A stretch of DNA of 64,000 nt from Streptomyces roseoverticillatus (GTDB taxonomy: Bacteria > Actinomycetota > Actinomycetes > Streptomycetales > Streptomycetaceae): positions 186,001 through 250,000 of the forward strand of contig NZ_JOFL01000003.1 in assembly GCF_000719265.1 (NCBI RefSeq), read 5' to 3'. A program made the translations under genes and the position numbers. Positions 17,750 through 30,183 of the stretch are shown piece after piece; the stretch's first letter is position 1; the number at the start of each line of letters is the position of its first letter. The notes under the pieces are model-generated. The model saw nothing but the letters and a program-made list of their open reading frames with translations. It was not told the DNA's origin and searched no databases.

Positions 17750-18688
17750 ATGCCCAGACCTCACAGACCCCGCGCCCTGCACGGCCTGGCCGCCGCCCTG
17801 CTGTCGGGGCTGCTGGTCGCCGCCGCGTCCGGCACCGGCGCGGCCGCCGCCGGCGGGCCGCCGCGGCGCGCCGCGGCCGAGGCCGACGCCTACTGGACAC
17901 CGGAGCGCATGACGGGCGCCCTGCCGGCCGGGCAGCGCGCGGGAGGGGCCGGGGGCCGGGCGCACGCCGGTGACGTGCCGCCCAGCCATCCGTTCGACGG
18001 GCTGCCGCAGGTGGGCACGTTCTTCTGGACCGACGGGAACAACACCGGCCGCTTCTGCGGCGGTACGGTCGTCCGCAGCCCGCACCGGGACCTGGCCGTG
18101 AGCGCGGCCCACTGCCTGCGCTCGCCGGACCCCAAGAAGCGGCTGACGTTCGTGCCCCAGTACCACGACGGCCTGAAGCCCCACGGCGTCTTCCCCGTGG
18201 AGGACATCTACATCGACCAGCGCTACTACGACCTGGGGACGGACCGCGGCGCGCGCTGGGACTACACGGTGCTGCGGCTCGGCGAGCGCGCCGACGGCGA
18301 GAGCGTGCAGGACGCCGTCGGCGGCTTCGGTCTCGGCATCCGCCCGGGGTACGCGCACCGCGACGTGCGGCTGATCGGCTATCCGGGCAGCAGCGACGCC
18401 AAGTACCCCAAGCCGCTGGACTGCTCCTCCTCCACGCACCGCTACACCAGCACCGACCCGAACGCCCCGGGCGACTTCCTGGAGATCGCTTGCGCGGGCT
18501 ACGTCGGCGGCACGTCGGGCGGGCCGTTCCTCGTCCGCGGGGAGGACGGGTACGAGGTCATCGGCGTGATCGGCGGCTACCACACCGGGGGCGACACCCC
18601 GGACATCTCGTACAGCTCGTACTTCACGCACGACCTGCTGGAGCTGTATCTGGACGCCGTGGACGGCGACCGGCCCGCGGGCCGGTGA
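17750..18688 (+). CDS. Secreted trypsin-like serine protease
   Basis: Extracellular serine protease (chymotrypsin fold, S1 family) of 312 residues. A signal peptide (PRALHGLAAALLSGLLVAAA, cleavage near residue 30-34) is followed by a propeptide-like stretch to about residue 85. The catalytic triad is His121 (SAAHC), Asp171 (RWDYTVL) and Ser256 (GTSGGPF). The sequence is closer to secreted V8/glutamyl-endopeptidase-like proteins than to true trypsin, with Cys103/Cys122 and Cys225/Cys248 as likely disulfides. AGGAGG lies nine bases before the ATG. It stands alone between the XRE operon and the VWA operon; specificity is not predictable. Confidence 0.92.
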   Translation: MPRPHRPRALHGLAAALLSGLLVAAASGTGAAAAGGPPRRAAAEADAYWTPERMTGALPAGQRAGGAGGRAHAGDVPPSHPFDGLPQVGTFFWTDGNNTGRFCGGTVVRSPHRDLAVSAAHCLRSPDPKKRLTFVPQYHDGLKPHGVFPVEDIYIDQRYYDLGTDRGARWDYTVLRLGERADGESVQDAVGGFGLGIRPGYAHRDVRLIGYPGSSDAKYPKPLDCSSSTHRYTSTDPNAPGDFLEIACAGYVGGTSGGPFLVRGEDGYEVIGVIGGYHTGGDTPDISYSSYFTHDLLELYLDAVDGDRPAGR

Positions 18689-18728
18689 GCGGGGCGCCGC
18701 AGCCCCCGCCCACCGGCCGCGCGAGGCG

Positions 18729-19490
18729 CTACTGCTGTGCGGGGCGCCGCGGGTGGCGGGTGAGCACGTAGCCGCCGATGGCCGCGAGCGCGCCGAGGAC
18801 GGCGCCGCCGACGGTCCACGCCCAGCGGTCGGACCACCAGCTGCCGTTCCAGCCGTCCTCCGGCTCCTCGACGGCCGCGGCGTGCAGCGGGGCCGCCTCG
18901 CCGCCCTCGGCGCGGGCGCCGCCCGCGTCCTTCGCCGTCGCCTCGACCTCCGCCTTCACGGGCAGGCCGTGGTCCCGGTCGGGGCCCTCGGTCAGCGTGA
19001 GGCGGACGTAGTACGCGCCGGGCAGCGGGTCGTTCGCCCACTGCTCGGCCCACGGGCGGACGGTCCGCAGCGTGCAGGTCAGGGTCACCGAGGCGTCCTG
19101 CTCGGAGGCCCGCCGCGTGGGCTCGCCGGAGGCGCAGGCCTGGCGGCGGCGCAGCCCGTCGTAGACGTCGAGCTGCCAGACGGCGGCACCGTGCCGCGCG
19201 GACGCCTCCGGCAGGTTCACGGTGGCCTTCACCTGCGGCTGCTGCCCGGCGCCGGCCGGGAACTGCCAGTAGAGGTAGTCGCCCGTGGAGGCGTCGGCCG
19301 TGGCCTTCTGCCCCTGCTTGAGAACGGTGGCCGTGCGGAAGCCCGTACCGGCCTCCGTGGGAGCGCCGTCCTCACCGGCCGAAGCGCTCGGGCTCGGGGA
19401 GGCGGCAGCGGCGGCGCCGGCCGAGGTGAACAGTGCGGCGGCGGCCAGCAGTCCGGCCGCGGCCGCGCGGGCCGCGCGGGTGATTCTCAT
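18729..19490 (-). CDS. Membrane-anchored extracellular protein, VWA-operon partner
   Basis: A 253-residue protein with a signal peptide (RITRAARAAAAGLLAAAALF), a Ser/Pro-rich linker, an extracellular beta-rich domain of about 140 residues with four cysteines, and a C-terminal membrane segment (TVGGAVLGALAAIGGYVL) followed by a basic tail. I do not recognise a named domain. Its ATG shares a base with the stop of the upstream VWA gene (TGATG), so the two are translationally coupled. The similar middle region of the VWA protein after its A domain suggests the two proteins share an ancestral extracellular domain and may form a surface complex; that is inference. Confidence 0.75.
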   Translation of the reverse strand: MRITRAARAAAAGLLAAAALFTSAGAAAAASPSPSASAGEDGAPTEAGTGFRTATVLKQGQKATADASTGDYLYWQFPAGAGQQPQVKATVNLPEASARHGAAVWQLDVYDGLRRRQACASGEPTRRASEQDASVTLTCTLRTVRPWAEQWANDPLPGAYYVRLTLTEGPDRDHGLPVKAEVEATAKDAGGARAEGGEAAPLHAAAVEEPEDGWNGSWWSDRWAWTVGGAVLGALAAIGGYVLTRHPRRPAQQ

Positions 19491-20761
19491 CAGTTCGCCC
19501 TCCACACCGAGACGCGCCAGCGGGAGACCCAGCCCCACACCAGCCCTGCGATCAGCCCGGTCAGGGCCAGGACGCCCAGCAGCACCCAGCCCCGGCCGAG
19601 GCCGAAGGCTGCCAGGTCGGAGGGGTTGTCCGGGGCGTCCACGAGGTCCACGGCCAGCTCGACGGGCAGGCCCGGGTCGCGCTTGACGTTCGCGGGGGCC
19701 GCGAAGGAGCTGGAGACCTCCAGGCAGACGGTCCGCGGCTCCTTGCCCTTCTCGTCCTTGTCACCGGACTGGCCGTTGGGATAGCGGAGGCCGGACGAGA
19801 TGACGTCCGTCCGCCCGCTGCCCGCCTCCGCGCCGCGGACGAGCTCTTGCCCGCCCTCGCTCACGGCGCGCACCAGCACGCCGTAGTCACGGTCGACGGC
19901 CCGGTCCGCGCCGATGCTCACCGACGTCCGCAGCTCCTGGCCCGGCTTCACCTTGACGCGGTACCAGCGGTGCTCGGAGAAGGTCTCCCGGTCGGTCCAC
20001 AGGCCGGCGCCGATCTCGGGGGCCTTGGAACAGGAGTCCGTGCCCTGGAGGGGCTTCGGGGTCTCGACGGGCGTCTCGGACCGGCGCACGAGCTGTTTGA
20101 TCCGGCCGGACAGCTCCTTGGTGTGCCGCACGGTGCTGTACGTGCCGCCGGTGGCCTCGGCGATGCAGCTGAGCTGCTCGCGCGTCTTGTCGTCCTGGGC
20201 CAGGCCCAGGGTGTCGATCGTCAGGTGCGTGCCCTTGGCCGCGAGTTCGCGGGCCACGTCGCACGGGTCCGGCTGGCCGCAGGAGTCCTCGCCGTCGGTG
20301 ATGAGGACGATCCGGCGGGTGCCGCCGTCCGTGCCGAGGTCCTGGTCGGCGCCGCGCAGGGCGTAGCCGATGGGGGTCCAGCCGGTGGGCCGCAGCGTCG
20401 CGACGGCGGCCTTGGCCTCGGTGCGGTCGACGCGGCCGACGGGGTAGAGCTGCTTGCTGTCGCGGCAGCCGAGCTCCTTGCTGTCACCGCCGTAGTCGGC
20501 GCCGAGGGTGCGGATGCCGAGCCGCACGCCCTCCGGGACCGCGTCGATGACCTCGTTGAACGCCTGCTGCGCGGCGGCCATGCGGGTGCGGGTACCGCCG
20601 TCCACGTCCTGGGCGCGCATCGAGCCGCTGACGTCCAGCACCAGCTCGACCTTCGGGGAGTCCTTCGGGGGGCCGTCGGCGGCGTTCGCCGGCGCGATCC
20701 CCCCGGCCAGGGCGGCGAGGAGGGCGCACGCGCCCGCTGCCAGCCGTTTTCTGATGATCAT
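19490..20761 (-). CDS. von Willebrand factor A domain membrane protein
   Basis: A 423-residue exported protein. After a signal peptide (AGACALLAALAGGIAPANA) comes a VWA domain of about 190 residues with an intact metal-ion-dependent adhesion site (Asp43-x-Ser45-x-Ser47 in LDVSGSM, plus TDGEDS). A second extracellular domain of about 160 residues follows, then a C-terminal membrane helix (GWVLLGVLALTGLIAGLVWG) and a short basic tail. It is the middle gene of an operon: a Cys-rich micro-protein gene ends 10 bp before it and the membrane-anchored partner overlaps its stop. VWA domains mediate metal-dependent protein binding; the partner here is unknown. Confidence 0.88.
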   Translation of the reverse strand: MIIRKRLAAGACALLAALAGGIAPANAADGPPKDSPKVELVLDVSGSMRAQDVDGGTRTRMAAAQQAFNEVIDAVPEGVRLGIRTLGADYGGDSKELGCRDSKQLYPVGRVDRTEAKAAVATLRPTGWTPIGYALRGADQDLGTDGGTRRIVLITDGEDSCGQPDPCDVARELAAKGTHLTIDTLGLAQDDKTREQLSCIAEATGGTYSTVRHTKELSGRIKQLVRRSETPVETPKPLQGTDSCSKAPEIGAGLWTDRETFSEHRWYRVKVKPGQELRTSVSIGADRAVDRDYGVLVRAVSEGGQELVRGAEAGSGRTDVISSGLRYPNGQSGDKDEKGKEPRTVCLEVSSSFAAPANVKRDPGLPVELAVDLVDAPDNPSDLAAFGLGRGWVLLGVLALTGLIAGLVWGWVSRWRVSVWRAN

Positions 20762-20771
20762 CCAAACGATC

Positions 20772-20990
20772 CTACTGACCGCCGGAGGCCGAAATTCCCG
20801 GGGACGGCCGCCGCACCGGCCCGCCGTGCGGATCGTCGTGCTCCTGACCGCCGTTCAGCAGCCCCCAGCCGAGGAGGAGGGCGACGGCGAGCGCGATCCA
20901 GCCTCCGCCGCGCTTGCCTCTCTCGTCTCGTACCGGCGGCTTCGTGCAGGCGCAGCCGGCGTGCCGGCAGCAGCAGGTGTGGTCGGTCAT
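20772..20990 (-). CDS. Cys-rich single-pass membrane micro-protein
   Basis: A 72-residue protein, first gene of the VWA operon. The N-terminal 20 residues hold six cysteines and two histidines (HTCCCRHAGCACTK), followed by a short charged linker, one membrane helix (GWIALAVALLLGWGLL) and a Pro/Gly-rich tail. It may bind a metal or form disulfides at the membrane; nothing more can be said. Support as a gene: a GGAG-like ribosome site, a reading frame that closes 10 bp before the VWA start, and codon use like its neighbours. Confidence 0.6.
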   Translation of the reverse strand: MTDHTCCCRHAGCACTKPPVRDERGKRGGGWIALAVALLLGWGLLNGGQEHDDPHGGPVRRPSPGISASGGQ

Positions 20991-21014
20991 CGGGAACTCC
21001 GCTCCTCGGTCCGG

Positions 21015-21045
21015 CCGGTGCCCCTCCCCCCGCGAGGGGCACCGG
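21015..21045 (-). terminator. Terminator hairpin after Crp-type gene
   Basis: CCGGTGCCCCTC and GAGGGGCACCGG form a perfect 12 bp stem with a 7 nt loop, located between the Crp-type gene and the VWA operon on the minus strand. Confidence 0.8.
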
Positions 21046-21113
21046 TACGGTCAAGGCTCGGCGCAACGGCCGGGAAGGAGTGCACCGGGCGTGCACAGCG
21101 GAAGTGGCGCGCG

Positions 21114-21830
21114 TCACACGTTCCGGGGACCGCCGCGGGCGAACGAGCGCAGCCCGGCCAGGTCGTGGACGATGATGCACTTGCGCCCCGCGCCGACGAC
21201 GCCGGCGCCGATCTCGTGCAGCCGGGCGCTGACGGTGTTGCGGGAGACGCCCAAGTACTGGGCGAGGTCGGATCTGGTGACGGCCAGTTCGACGCCGGAA
21301 CCGGCGGCGGCCGCGGCCTCGCCCATGGCGGCCACGAGCGCGAGCAGCGCCTGCGCGACCCGCTCGCAGGAGCCGCCGCGGCCGGCCCGCGCGCGGTCGG
21401 ACTCCCCGAGCCGGGTCAGGGCGTGCTCGTGCAGGACCGGCGACAGCGCGTGCCGCTCGACGAACCGGCGGAAGCGGTCCTTCTCCACCACGGCGACCGC
21501 GCAGGCGGAGATGGCCTCGACCGTGGCCAGCCGGGCCGCGCCGCCCCGGGCGACCGCGGCCTCGCCGACCACGTCGCCCGCACCGCGGAACGCCAGCACG
21601 CGCACCGTGCCGTCCCGCTCCGCGTAGGTCACCTTGACGACCCCGCAGGCCAGGGCGAGCGCGTGCGTGCCGGGGTCGCCCTGCCGCAGTAGCACGTCCC
21701 CGGCGCGGTGCGCGCGCCGGTGTCCCTCGGCGAGCAGCGCCCCCCACAAGGGGGCGCCGATCAGGTCGGCGAGGGTCACGCCCAGGGCATGCCCGGGCGG
21801 TTCCTCCGCCGCGTACGACCGTCCGCCCAT
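21114..21830 (-). CDS. Crp/Fnr-family transcriptional regulator
   Basis: A 238-residue regulator. Residues about 25-150 are a cyclic-nucleotide-binding-type beta barrel (HRAGDVLLRQGDPG and FRGAGDVVGEAAV are the usual landmarks), followed by a dimer helix and a C-terminal winged helix (VTRSDLAQYLGVSRNTVS). There is no Cys cluster of the Fnr type. It begins only 10 bp after cobN and is transcribed with it, so it should come under the same cobalamin riboswitch. Whether it regulates metal or cobalamin genes or is a bystander is not known. AAGG lies about nine bases before the ATG. Confidence 0.85.
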   Translation of the reverse strand: MGGRSYAAEEPPGHALGVTLADLIGAPLWGALLAEGHRRAHRAGDVLLRQGDPGTHALALACGVVKVTYAERDGTVRVLAFRGAGDVVGEAAVARGGAARLATVEAISACAVAVVEKDRFRRFVERHALSPVLHEHALTRLGESDRARAGRGGSCERVAQALLALVAAMGEAAAAAGSGVELAVTRSDLAQYLGVSRNTVSARLHEIGAGVVGAGRKCIIVHDLAGLRSFARGGPRNV

Positions 21831-21840
21831 AGGGCAGACC

Positions 21841-25455
<3,615 letters not shown>

Positions 25456-25549
25456 GCGGCGCTCCCCAGGGCATCGAGGGTCGCCCGGGGTGCCCGGCAC
25501 CGGAATGTGCGCATGCGGCGGCAAGCCTTCCTCGGGGTCCGCGCCCCGG

Positions 25550-25668
25550 GCGGTTGGAGGACGGCGGGAGTTCCTGACTCGCCCGGCACGAGGGCCGGGC
25601 TCACAGTGGCGGGACCGTGCCGGAGTCTCACCGGCTTCCTCCCCTGTCGCCGTCGCTGGCGTTTGGCG
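25550..25668 (-). promoter_or_regulatory. Cobalamin riboswitch (short form) before cobN
   Basis: On the minus strand the blocks GAAGCCGGTGAGACTCCGG, CACGGTCCCGCCACTGTGA and GAGTCAGGAACTCCCG occur in order, the B12-box and 3' pairing elements of a cobalamin riboswitch without the large peripheral stem. It ends about 95 nt before the cobN start. The remaining 120 bp to cobG are taken to hold the promoters of both divergent units. Confidence 0.88.
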
Positions 25669-25789
25669 GAGCGGCGCTCGCGGAGCGGGCACTGTTCCAC
25701 CGTGGAGCATAGTAAAGCCCAGGCAGACGGCGGTGCGGGAGTGTCCGGGGCGTGCGGTACGGGGCCGTGCGCCGGGCAGGGGCGTCGGT

Positions 25790-27223
25790 ATGCTCGCGGC
25801 CATGTCCACCACCCCCGCACCTCCCCCGGACCGGGCCGCCGCCGGTGCCGGCGCACCCTCCGCGGGGCCCGTCCGCGAGCGGGGCGACGCCTGCCCCGGC
25901 GCGCTGCGGCTGCACGCCGCGGACGACGGGGCGCTGGCGCGGATCCGGTTGCCCGGCGGGTTGTTGACGGCCCGTCAGGCTCTGGAGCTGGCCCGGATCT
26001 CGGAGGATCTCGGGGACGGGCACCTCGACCTCACCTCGCGCGGCAACGTCCAGCTGCGGGGGCTCGCCGGCGGCTGCGGTGGCACGGTCGCCGGGCGGCT
26101 GCGGAAGCACGGAATGCTGCCGTCGGACCGGCATGACCGGATCCGCAATGTGGCGGCCTCGCCGCTGTGCGGCCTGGACGGCTTTGCTCCTGAATCCGCT
26201 TCCGGTTCCGGTTCCGGCTCGGAAGAGGCGCCGGCGAACATCCAGGCATGGGTTCGTGAGCTGGACGGACTGCTCTGCGCCGACGACGCTCCCGTGGACC
26301 TGACGCACCTCTCAGGAAGATTCCTCTTCGGACTGGACGACGGGCGCGGCGACATCGTGGCCCTGCGGCCCGATGTGACATTGATCGCAAGCGGCCCCGG
26401 GCGGGCCGGCCTGTACTTCGGCACCTCCGGGCCCGGCCTGCGCGTCTCCGCCGCGGACGCCCCGCGCGCGGCGGTCCTGGCGGCGGCGGAATTCCTGGCG
26501 GCGCGGGAGGCGTGCGGCAGCACGGCATGGCGCGTACGGGAACTGCCCGCCGGGCAGCGGCCGGCCGTCGCCCGGCTCGTGGAGCGGCTCGCGGAGGCGG
26601 ACATCCTCTCCACGCCGCTCCCCTCCCTACGGCTCCCCCTGGGCGAACCGCCTGTACCGGGCGTGGTGACGGGCCCGGACGGGCTCCGCGCCCTGTCCGT
26701 GACGGCGCCGCTGGGGCGGCTGACCAGCGCTCAGTGGCGGCTCGTCAGCGGCATGGCCGGCCGGGAAGGGAACGGGGAACTCCGCGTGACCCCTTGGCGC
26801 GGCCTCGTCGTCCCCGGCCTGGCTGCCGCGAAGGCCCCGGGCCTGCTGGCGACGCTGGCGGACGCCGGGTTCGTCACCTCCCCGGACTCCGCCTGGCACC
26901 GCGCGGGCGCGTGCGCCGGGCGCCCCGGATGCGCCAAGTCCCTCGCCGACGTGCGGGCGGACGCGGCGGCCTGCCTCGCGAGCGGGCAGGCTGCTGGTGC
27001 GACGGCGCTCCCGGTCTACTGGTCCGGGTGCGAGCGGCGCTGCGGGCATCCCGGGGGCGGCCCGTGGGTCGACGTCCTGGCGACGGGCGACGGCTACCGG
27101 GTGACGGTGCGGGACGGAAACCGGATAACGGTGCAGGACGGCGGCCGGCAGGACGCCGCGCCCCGGACGGTGACGACGGCAGGACTCGCCGGCGCGGTGG
27201 CGACGGCACGTACCACGACATGA
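25790..27223 (+). CDS. cobG: Precorrin-3B synthase CobG
   Basis: Monooxygenase-like Fe-S/siroheme-type enzyme that converts precorrin-3A to precorrin-3B, the oxygen-dependent step of the aerobic cobalamin route. The 477-residue protein has two nitrite/sulfite-reductase half-domains ([13 protein letters not shown] and [13 protein letters not shown]) and the Fe-S ligands [10 protein letters not shown] and [10 protein letters not shown]. Two ATGs compete: 25802 and 25790. AGGGG at 25778-25782 is seven bases before 25790 but nineteen before 25802, so 25790 is chosen. A Ser/Gly repeat (SASGSGSGS) sits near residue 140. Its stop overlaps the cobH start (ATGA), so cobG-cobH-cobIJ form one coupled operon. 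Confidence 0.93.
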   Translation: MLAAMSTTPAPPPDRAAAGAGAPSAGPVRERGDACPGALRLHAADDGALARIRLPGGLLTARQALELARISEDLGDGHLDLTSRGNVQLRGLAGGCGGTVAGRLRKHGMLPSDRHDRIRNVAASPLCGLDGFAPESASGSGSGSEEAPANIQAWVRELDGLLCADDAPVDLTHLSGRFLFGLDDGRGDIVALRPDVTLIASGPGRAGLYFGTSGPGLRVSAADAPRAAVLAAAEFLAAREACGSTAWRVRELPAGQRPAVARLVERLAEADILSTPLPSLRLPLGEPPVPGVVTGPDGLRALSVTAPLGRLTSAQWRLVSGMAGREGNGELRVTPWRGLVVPGLAAAKAPGLLATLADAGFVTSPDSAWHRAGACAGRPGCAKSLADVRADAAACLASGQAAGATALPVYWSGCERRCGHPGGGPWVDVLATGDGYRVTVRDGNRITVQDGGRQDAAPRTVTTAGLAGAVATARTTT

Positions 27224-27870
27224 ACGAGGACAACGAGGCCACAGTGTTCGACTACGACAAGGACGGCGCGTCCATCTACCGCCAGTCCTTCGCCACCATC
27301 CGCGCCGAGGCGGACCTCGGCGGGCTGCCGCCCGACGTCGGCCGGGTCGCGGTGCGCATGATCCACGCCTGCGGGATGACGGACCTCGTCAAGGACCTCG
27401 CCTACTCCCCCGGCGTCGTGGCGAAGGCGCGCGCCGCGCTCCTCGCCGGGGCGCCCATCCTGTGCGACGCGAACATGGTCGCCAGCGGCGTCACCCGCAA
27501 GCGCCTGCCCGCGGACAACGAGGTACTGTGCACGCTCGCCGACCCGGCGGTGCCCGGGCTGGCGCAGCGCATGGGCACGACCCGCAGCGCCGCGGCCCTG
27601 GAGCTGTGGCGCGAGAAGCTGGACGGCGCCGTCGTGGCCGTGGGCAACGCGCCCACCGCACTGTTCCGGCTGCTGGAGATGGTGGCCGAGGGCGCGCCCC
27701 GGCCGGCCGCCGTGCTCGGCATACCGGTCGGCTTCATCGGCGCCGCCGAGTCCAAGGACGCCCTGGCCGCCAGCCCGCTGGGGCTGGAGTACCTGGTGGT
27801 GCGGGGGCGGCGCGGCGGCAGCGCCATGGCCGCCGCCGCGATCAACGCGATAGCGAGCGAGGAAGAGTGA
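27220..27870 (+). CDS. cobH: Precorrin-8X methylmutase CobH
   Basis: Moves the methyl group from C11 to C12 of precorrin-8X to give hydrogenobyrinic acid. 216 residues. Landmarks of the CobH/CbiC family are [20 protein letters not shown] (with the catalytic His), [28 protein letters not shown] and [12 protein letters not shown]. The start ATG overlaps the cobG stop by four bases, and its own stop overlaps the cobIJ GTG start, so translation is coupled along the operon. Length and order are normal for actinobacteria. Confidence 0.96.
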   Translation: MNEDNEATVFDYDKDGASIYRQSFATIRAEADLGGLPPDVGRVAVRMIHACGMTDLVKDLAYSPGVVAKARAALLAGAPILCDANMVASGVTRKRLPADNEVLCTLADPAVPGLAQRMGTTRSAAALELWREKLDGAVVAVGNAPTALFRLLEMVAEGAPRPAAVLGIPVGFIGAAESKDALAASPLGLEYLVVRGRRGGSAMAAAAINAIASEEE

Positions 27871-29381
27871 GCGAGCAGCATTCGCAGACGACGGGCCGGC
27901 TGTACGGGGTGGGGCTCGGCCCCGGCGACCCGTCGCTGATGACCGTACGGGCCGTCGAGGTCATCGTGGCGGCCGACGTCGTCGCGTACCACAGCGCCCG
28001 GCACGGCCGCTCCATCGCGCGCTCCATCGCCGAACGCCACCTGCGCCCCGAGCACATCGAGGAGCGCCTGGTCTACCCGGTCACCACCGAGACCACGGAC
28101 CACCCCGGCGGCTACCGGGGCGCGATGGAGGAGTTCTACGAGGAGGCCGCGGCGCGGCTCGCCGCGCACCTGGACGCCGGGCGCACGGTCGCCGTCCTCG
28201 CCGAAGGCGACCCGCTCTTCTACAGCTCCTACATGCACATGCACAAGCGCCTCGCGCACCGCTACCCCACCGAGGTGATCCCCGGGGTCACCTCCGTGAG
28301 CGCCGCGGCCGCCCGGCTCGGCGAGCCGCTCGTCGAGGGCGAGGAGGTCCTGACGATCCTGCCGGGCACGCTGCCCGAGGAGGAGCTCGCGGCACGGCTC
28401 GCCGCCACCGACTCGGCCGTCGTCATGAAGCTCGGCCGGACCTTCCCCGCGGTGCGGGGCGCGCTGGAGCGCTCCGGACGGCTCGCGGACGCGCGGTACG
28501 TCGAGCGCGCGACGATGAGCGGCGAGCGCACGGGGCGGCTCGCCGACGTGGACCCCTCGTCGGTGCCGTACTTCTCGGTCGCCGTCCTGCCGAGCCGCGT
28601 GGACGCCGCGCCCGGCGCGGAACGGGGCGAGGTCGTGGTCGTCGGACTCGGCCCGGCGGGCCCGCTGTGGCTCACGCCCGAGGCGCGCGGCGAGCTCGCG
28701 GCCGCGCAGGACATCGTCGGCTACAGCACCTACGTGGACCGGGTGCCGGCCCGCCCCGGCCAGCGCCGCCACGCCTCCGACAACAAGGTGGAGTCGGAGC
28801 GGGCCGAGTTCGCGCTGGACCTGGCGCGGCAGGGGCGGCGCGTCGCCGTCGTCTCGTCCGGCGACCCCGGCGTCTTCGCCATGGCCACGGCGGTCCTGGA
28901 AGTGGCCTCCGAAGGCCCTTACCTCGACATCCCGGTGCGGGTGGTGCCCGGCATGACGGCCGCCCACGCGGCCGCCTCCCGCGCGGGCGCCCCGCTGGGC
29001 CACGACTACGCCGTCATCTCCCTCTCCGACCGGCTCAAGCCGTGGGAGGTCATCGCCGAACGGCTGCGCTCCGCCGCCTCCGCGGACCTGGTCCTGGCCC
29101 TGTACAACCCCGGCTCCCGCAGCCGCGTCTGGCAGGTCGGCAAGGCCCGCGATCTGCTGCTGGAGTTCCGCGCCCCGGAGACGCCGGTGGTCGTCGCCCG
29201 CGACGTGGGCGGCCCGGCGGAGTCCGTCCGCATCGTCCCCCTCGGCGAACTCGACCCCGCGGAGGTCGACATGCGCACGATCCTCCTCGTCGGCTCGACG
29301 CAGACGCGGGTGGCGAGCCGCACGGCGGACGGCTCACCGGAGAGGATCGTCTGGACGCCGCGGAGGTATCCGGAGGGGTGA
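27867..29381 (+). CDS. cobIJ: Fused precorrin-2 C20- / precorrin-3B C17-methyltransferase CobIJ
   Basis: Bifunctional SAM-dependent methyltransferase of 504 residues. The first half (to about residue 245) is Cob[19 protein letters not shown], then [15 protein letters not shown] and [13 protein letters not shown]; it methylates C20 of precorrin-2. The second half is Cob[29 protein letters not shown] and [16 protein letters not shown], which methylates C17 with ring contraction. CobI-CobJ fusion is common in actinobacteria. The GTG start overlaps the cobH stop. It is the last gene of the cobGHIJ operon; its stop lies 21 bp from the convergent end of a putative toxin-antitoxin pair. Confidence 0.95.
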   Translation: MSEQHSQTTGRLYGVGLGPGDPSLMTVRAVEVIVAADVVAYHSARHGRSIARSIAERHLRPEHIEERLVYPVTTETTDHPGGYRGAMEEFYEEAAARLAAHLDAGRTVAVLAEGDPLFYSSYMHMHKRLAHRYPTEVIPGVTSVSAAAARLGEPLVEGEEVLTILPGTLPEEELAARLAATDSAVVMKLGRTFPAVRGALERSGRLADARYVERATMSGERTGRLADVDPSSVPYFSVAVLPSRVDAAPGAERGEVVVVGLGPAGPLWLTPEARGELAAAQDIVGYSTYVDRVPARPGQRRHASDNKVESERAEFALDLARQGRRVAVVSSGDPGVFAMATAVLEVASEGPYLDIPVRVVPGMTAAHAAASRAGAPLGHDYAVISLSDRLKPWEVIAERLRSAASADLVLALYNPGSRSRVWQVGKARDLLLEFRAPETPVVVARDVGGPAESVRIVPLGELDPAEVDMRTILLVGSTQTRVASRTADGSPERIVWTPRRYPEG

Positions 29382-29402
29382 CCGATCAGCGGTGGGTACG
29401 GC

Positions 29403-29672
29403 TCACGTACCGAGGAAGGACACCCGGCGGATGTAGACCCGCTGGTGTCGCGGGATGACCTGGTACACGAACATGCCCGACGCGTCGACGGCCTCTTCCT
29501 GCATAGGGGGCGAAGCGCCCGTGTACTTCGCCCCGTCCAGGTAGAGCGCCGCAGCCGCGCGGACCAGCTCATCGGCCCGCTCCTCGACCTTCGCGATGAA
29601 CGCGAGGCTCTCGATGCCGCCGATGACGAACCCGGGGTCCGGGTCGTACTCCCACGCCCAGCCGTCAGTCAC
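29403..29672 (-). CDS. Small protein, possible RelE-like toxin
   Basis: An 89-residue protein. The C-terminal strands (MFVYQVIPRHQRVYIRRVSF) are reminiscent of the RelE/ParE toxin fold, but I cannot assign it with certainty. The start is a GTG that overlaps the stop of the upstream DUF6247-like gene by 8 bp, a coupled arrangement usual for antitoxin-toxin pairs. It sits between cobIJ and cobK and does not belong to cobalamin synthesis. If it is a toxin it should act on translating mRNA or gyrase; this is speculation. Confidence 0.6.
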   Translation of the reverse strand: MTDGWAWEYDPDPGFVIGGIESLAFIAKVEERADELVRAAAALYLDGAKYTGASPPMQEEAVDASGMFVYQVIPRHQRVYIRRVSFLGT

Positions 29673-30024
29673 CGGTCACCGCGGCCCGGGCCTCGTCTCG
29701 TACGGCCATGCACTCGTCCATGGCCGTACGCCACCTCGGGTCCTCGCGGTCCAGCGCGTTCGAGGCGTCAAGGGCGGCGTGATAGCGAGCCGCCAGGCCG
29801 GGGCGACGCTCGATCTCGATCTCGGTCGCCCATTTGACCTGGAACATCCGGATCGGGTTGAACGAGGCGTGCTGCGTGGCCGCGGTGAACGCCGAATCGC
29901 GGTCCGCCTGGAACTCCGCGAGCCGGGACGGAGCGACGCGCGCCAGCGCTGCACGAAGGGCCGGGAACGTCATGTCGGGACGCGGAAAGAGCTCGGCGGG
30001 CTCTTCTGAATGCTGTGCGGTCAT
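29665..30024 (-). CDS. DUF6247-like protein, possible antitoxin
   Basis: A 119-residue acidic/helical protein resembling the actinobacterial DUF6247 family (FPALRAALARVAPSRLAEFQ near the N-terminus is the family-like segment). Proteins of this kind are often found next to small RelE-like genes and are therefore suspected antitoxins; no function has been shown to my knowledge. GGAGG lies six bases before the ATG. It is the first gene of a two-gene unit inserted between cobIJ and cobK. The 158 bp upstream (30025-30183) presumably carry the promoter; no operator was recognised. Confidence 0.65.
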   Translation of the reverse strand: MTAQHSEEPAELFPRPDMTFPALRAALARVAPSRLAEFQADRDSAFTAATQHASFNPIRMFQVKWATEIEIERRPGLAARYHAALDASNALDREDPRWRTAMDECMAVRDEARAAVTGD

Positions 30025-30183
30025 CGGTCCTCCGTCGTCCGTCCGGCGCTCTCCGAACCGTACCGGCTCGGCCTTGGTGCCGGTGGGAAACCGACCGGCC
30101 GAAGCCGTCCTAGGACGCTTTCCACCCGCCCAGGCAGCCGCCGCCCCGGCACGGCACGGCACGACCGCAGGAGCGGGCTCGGC

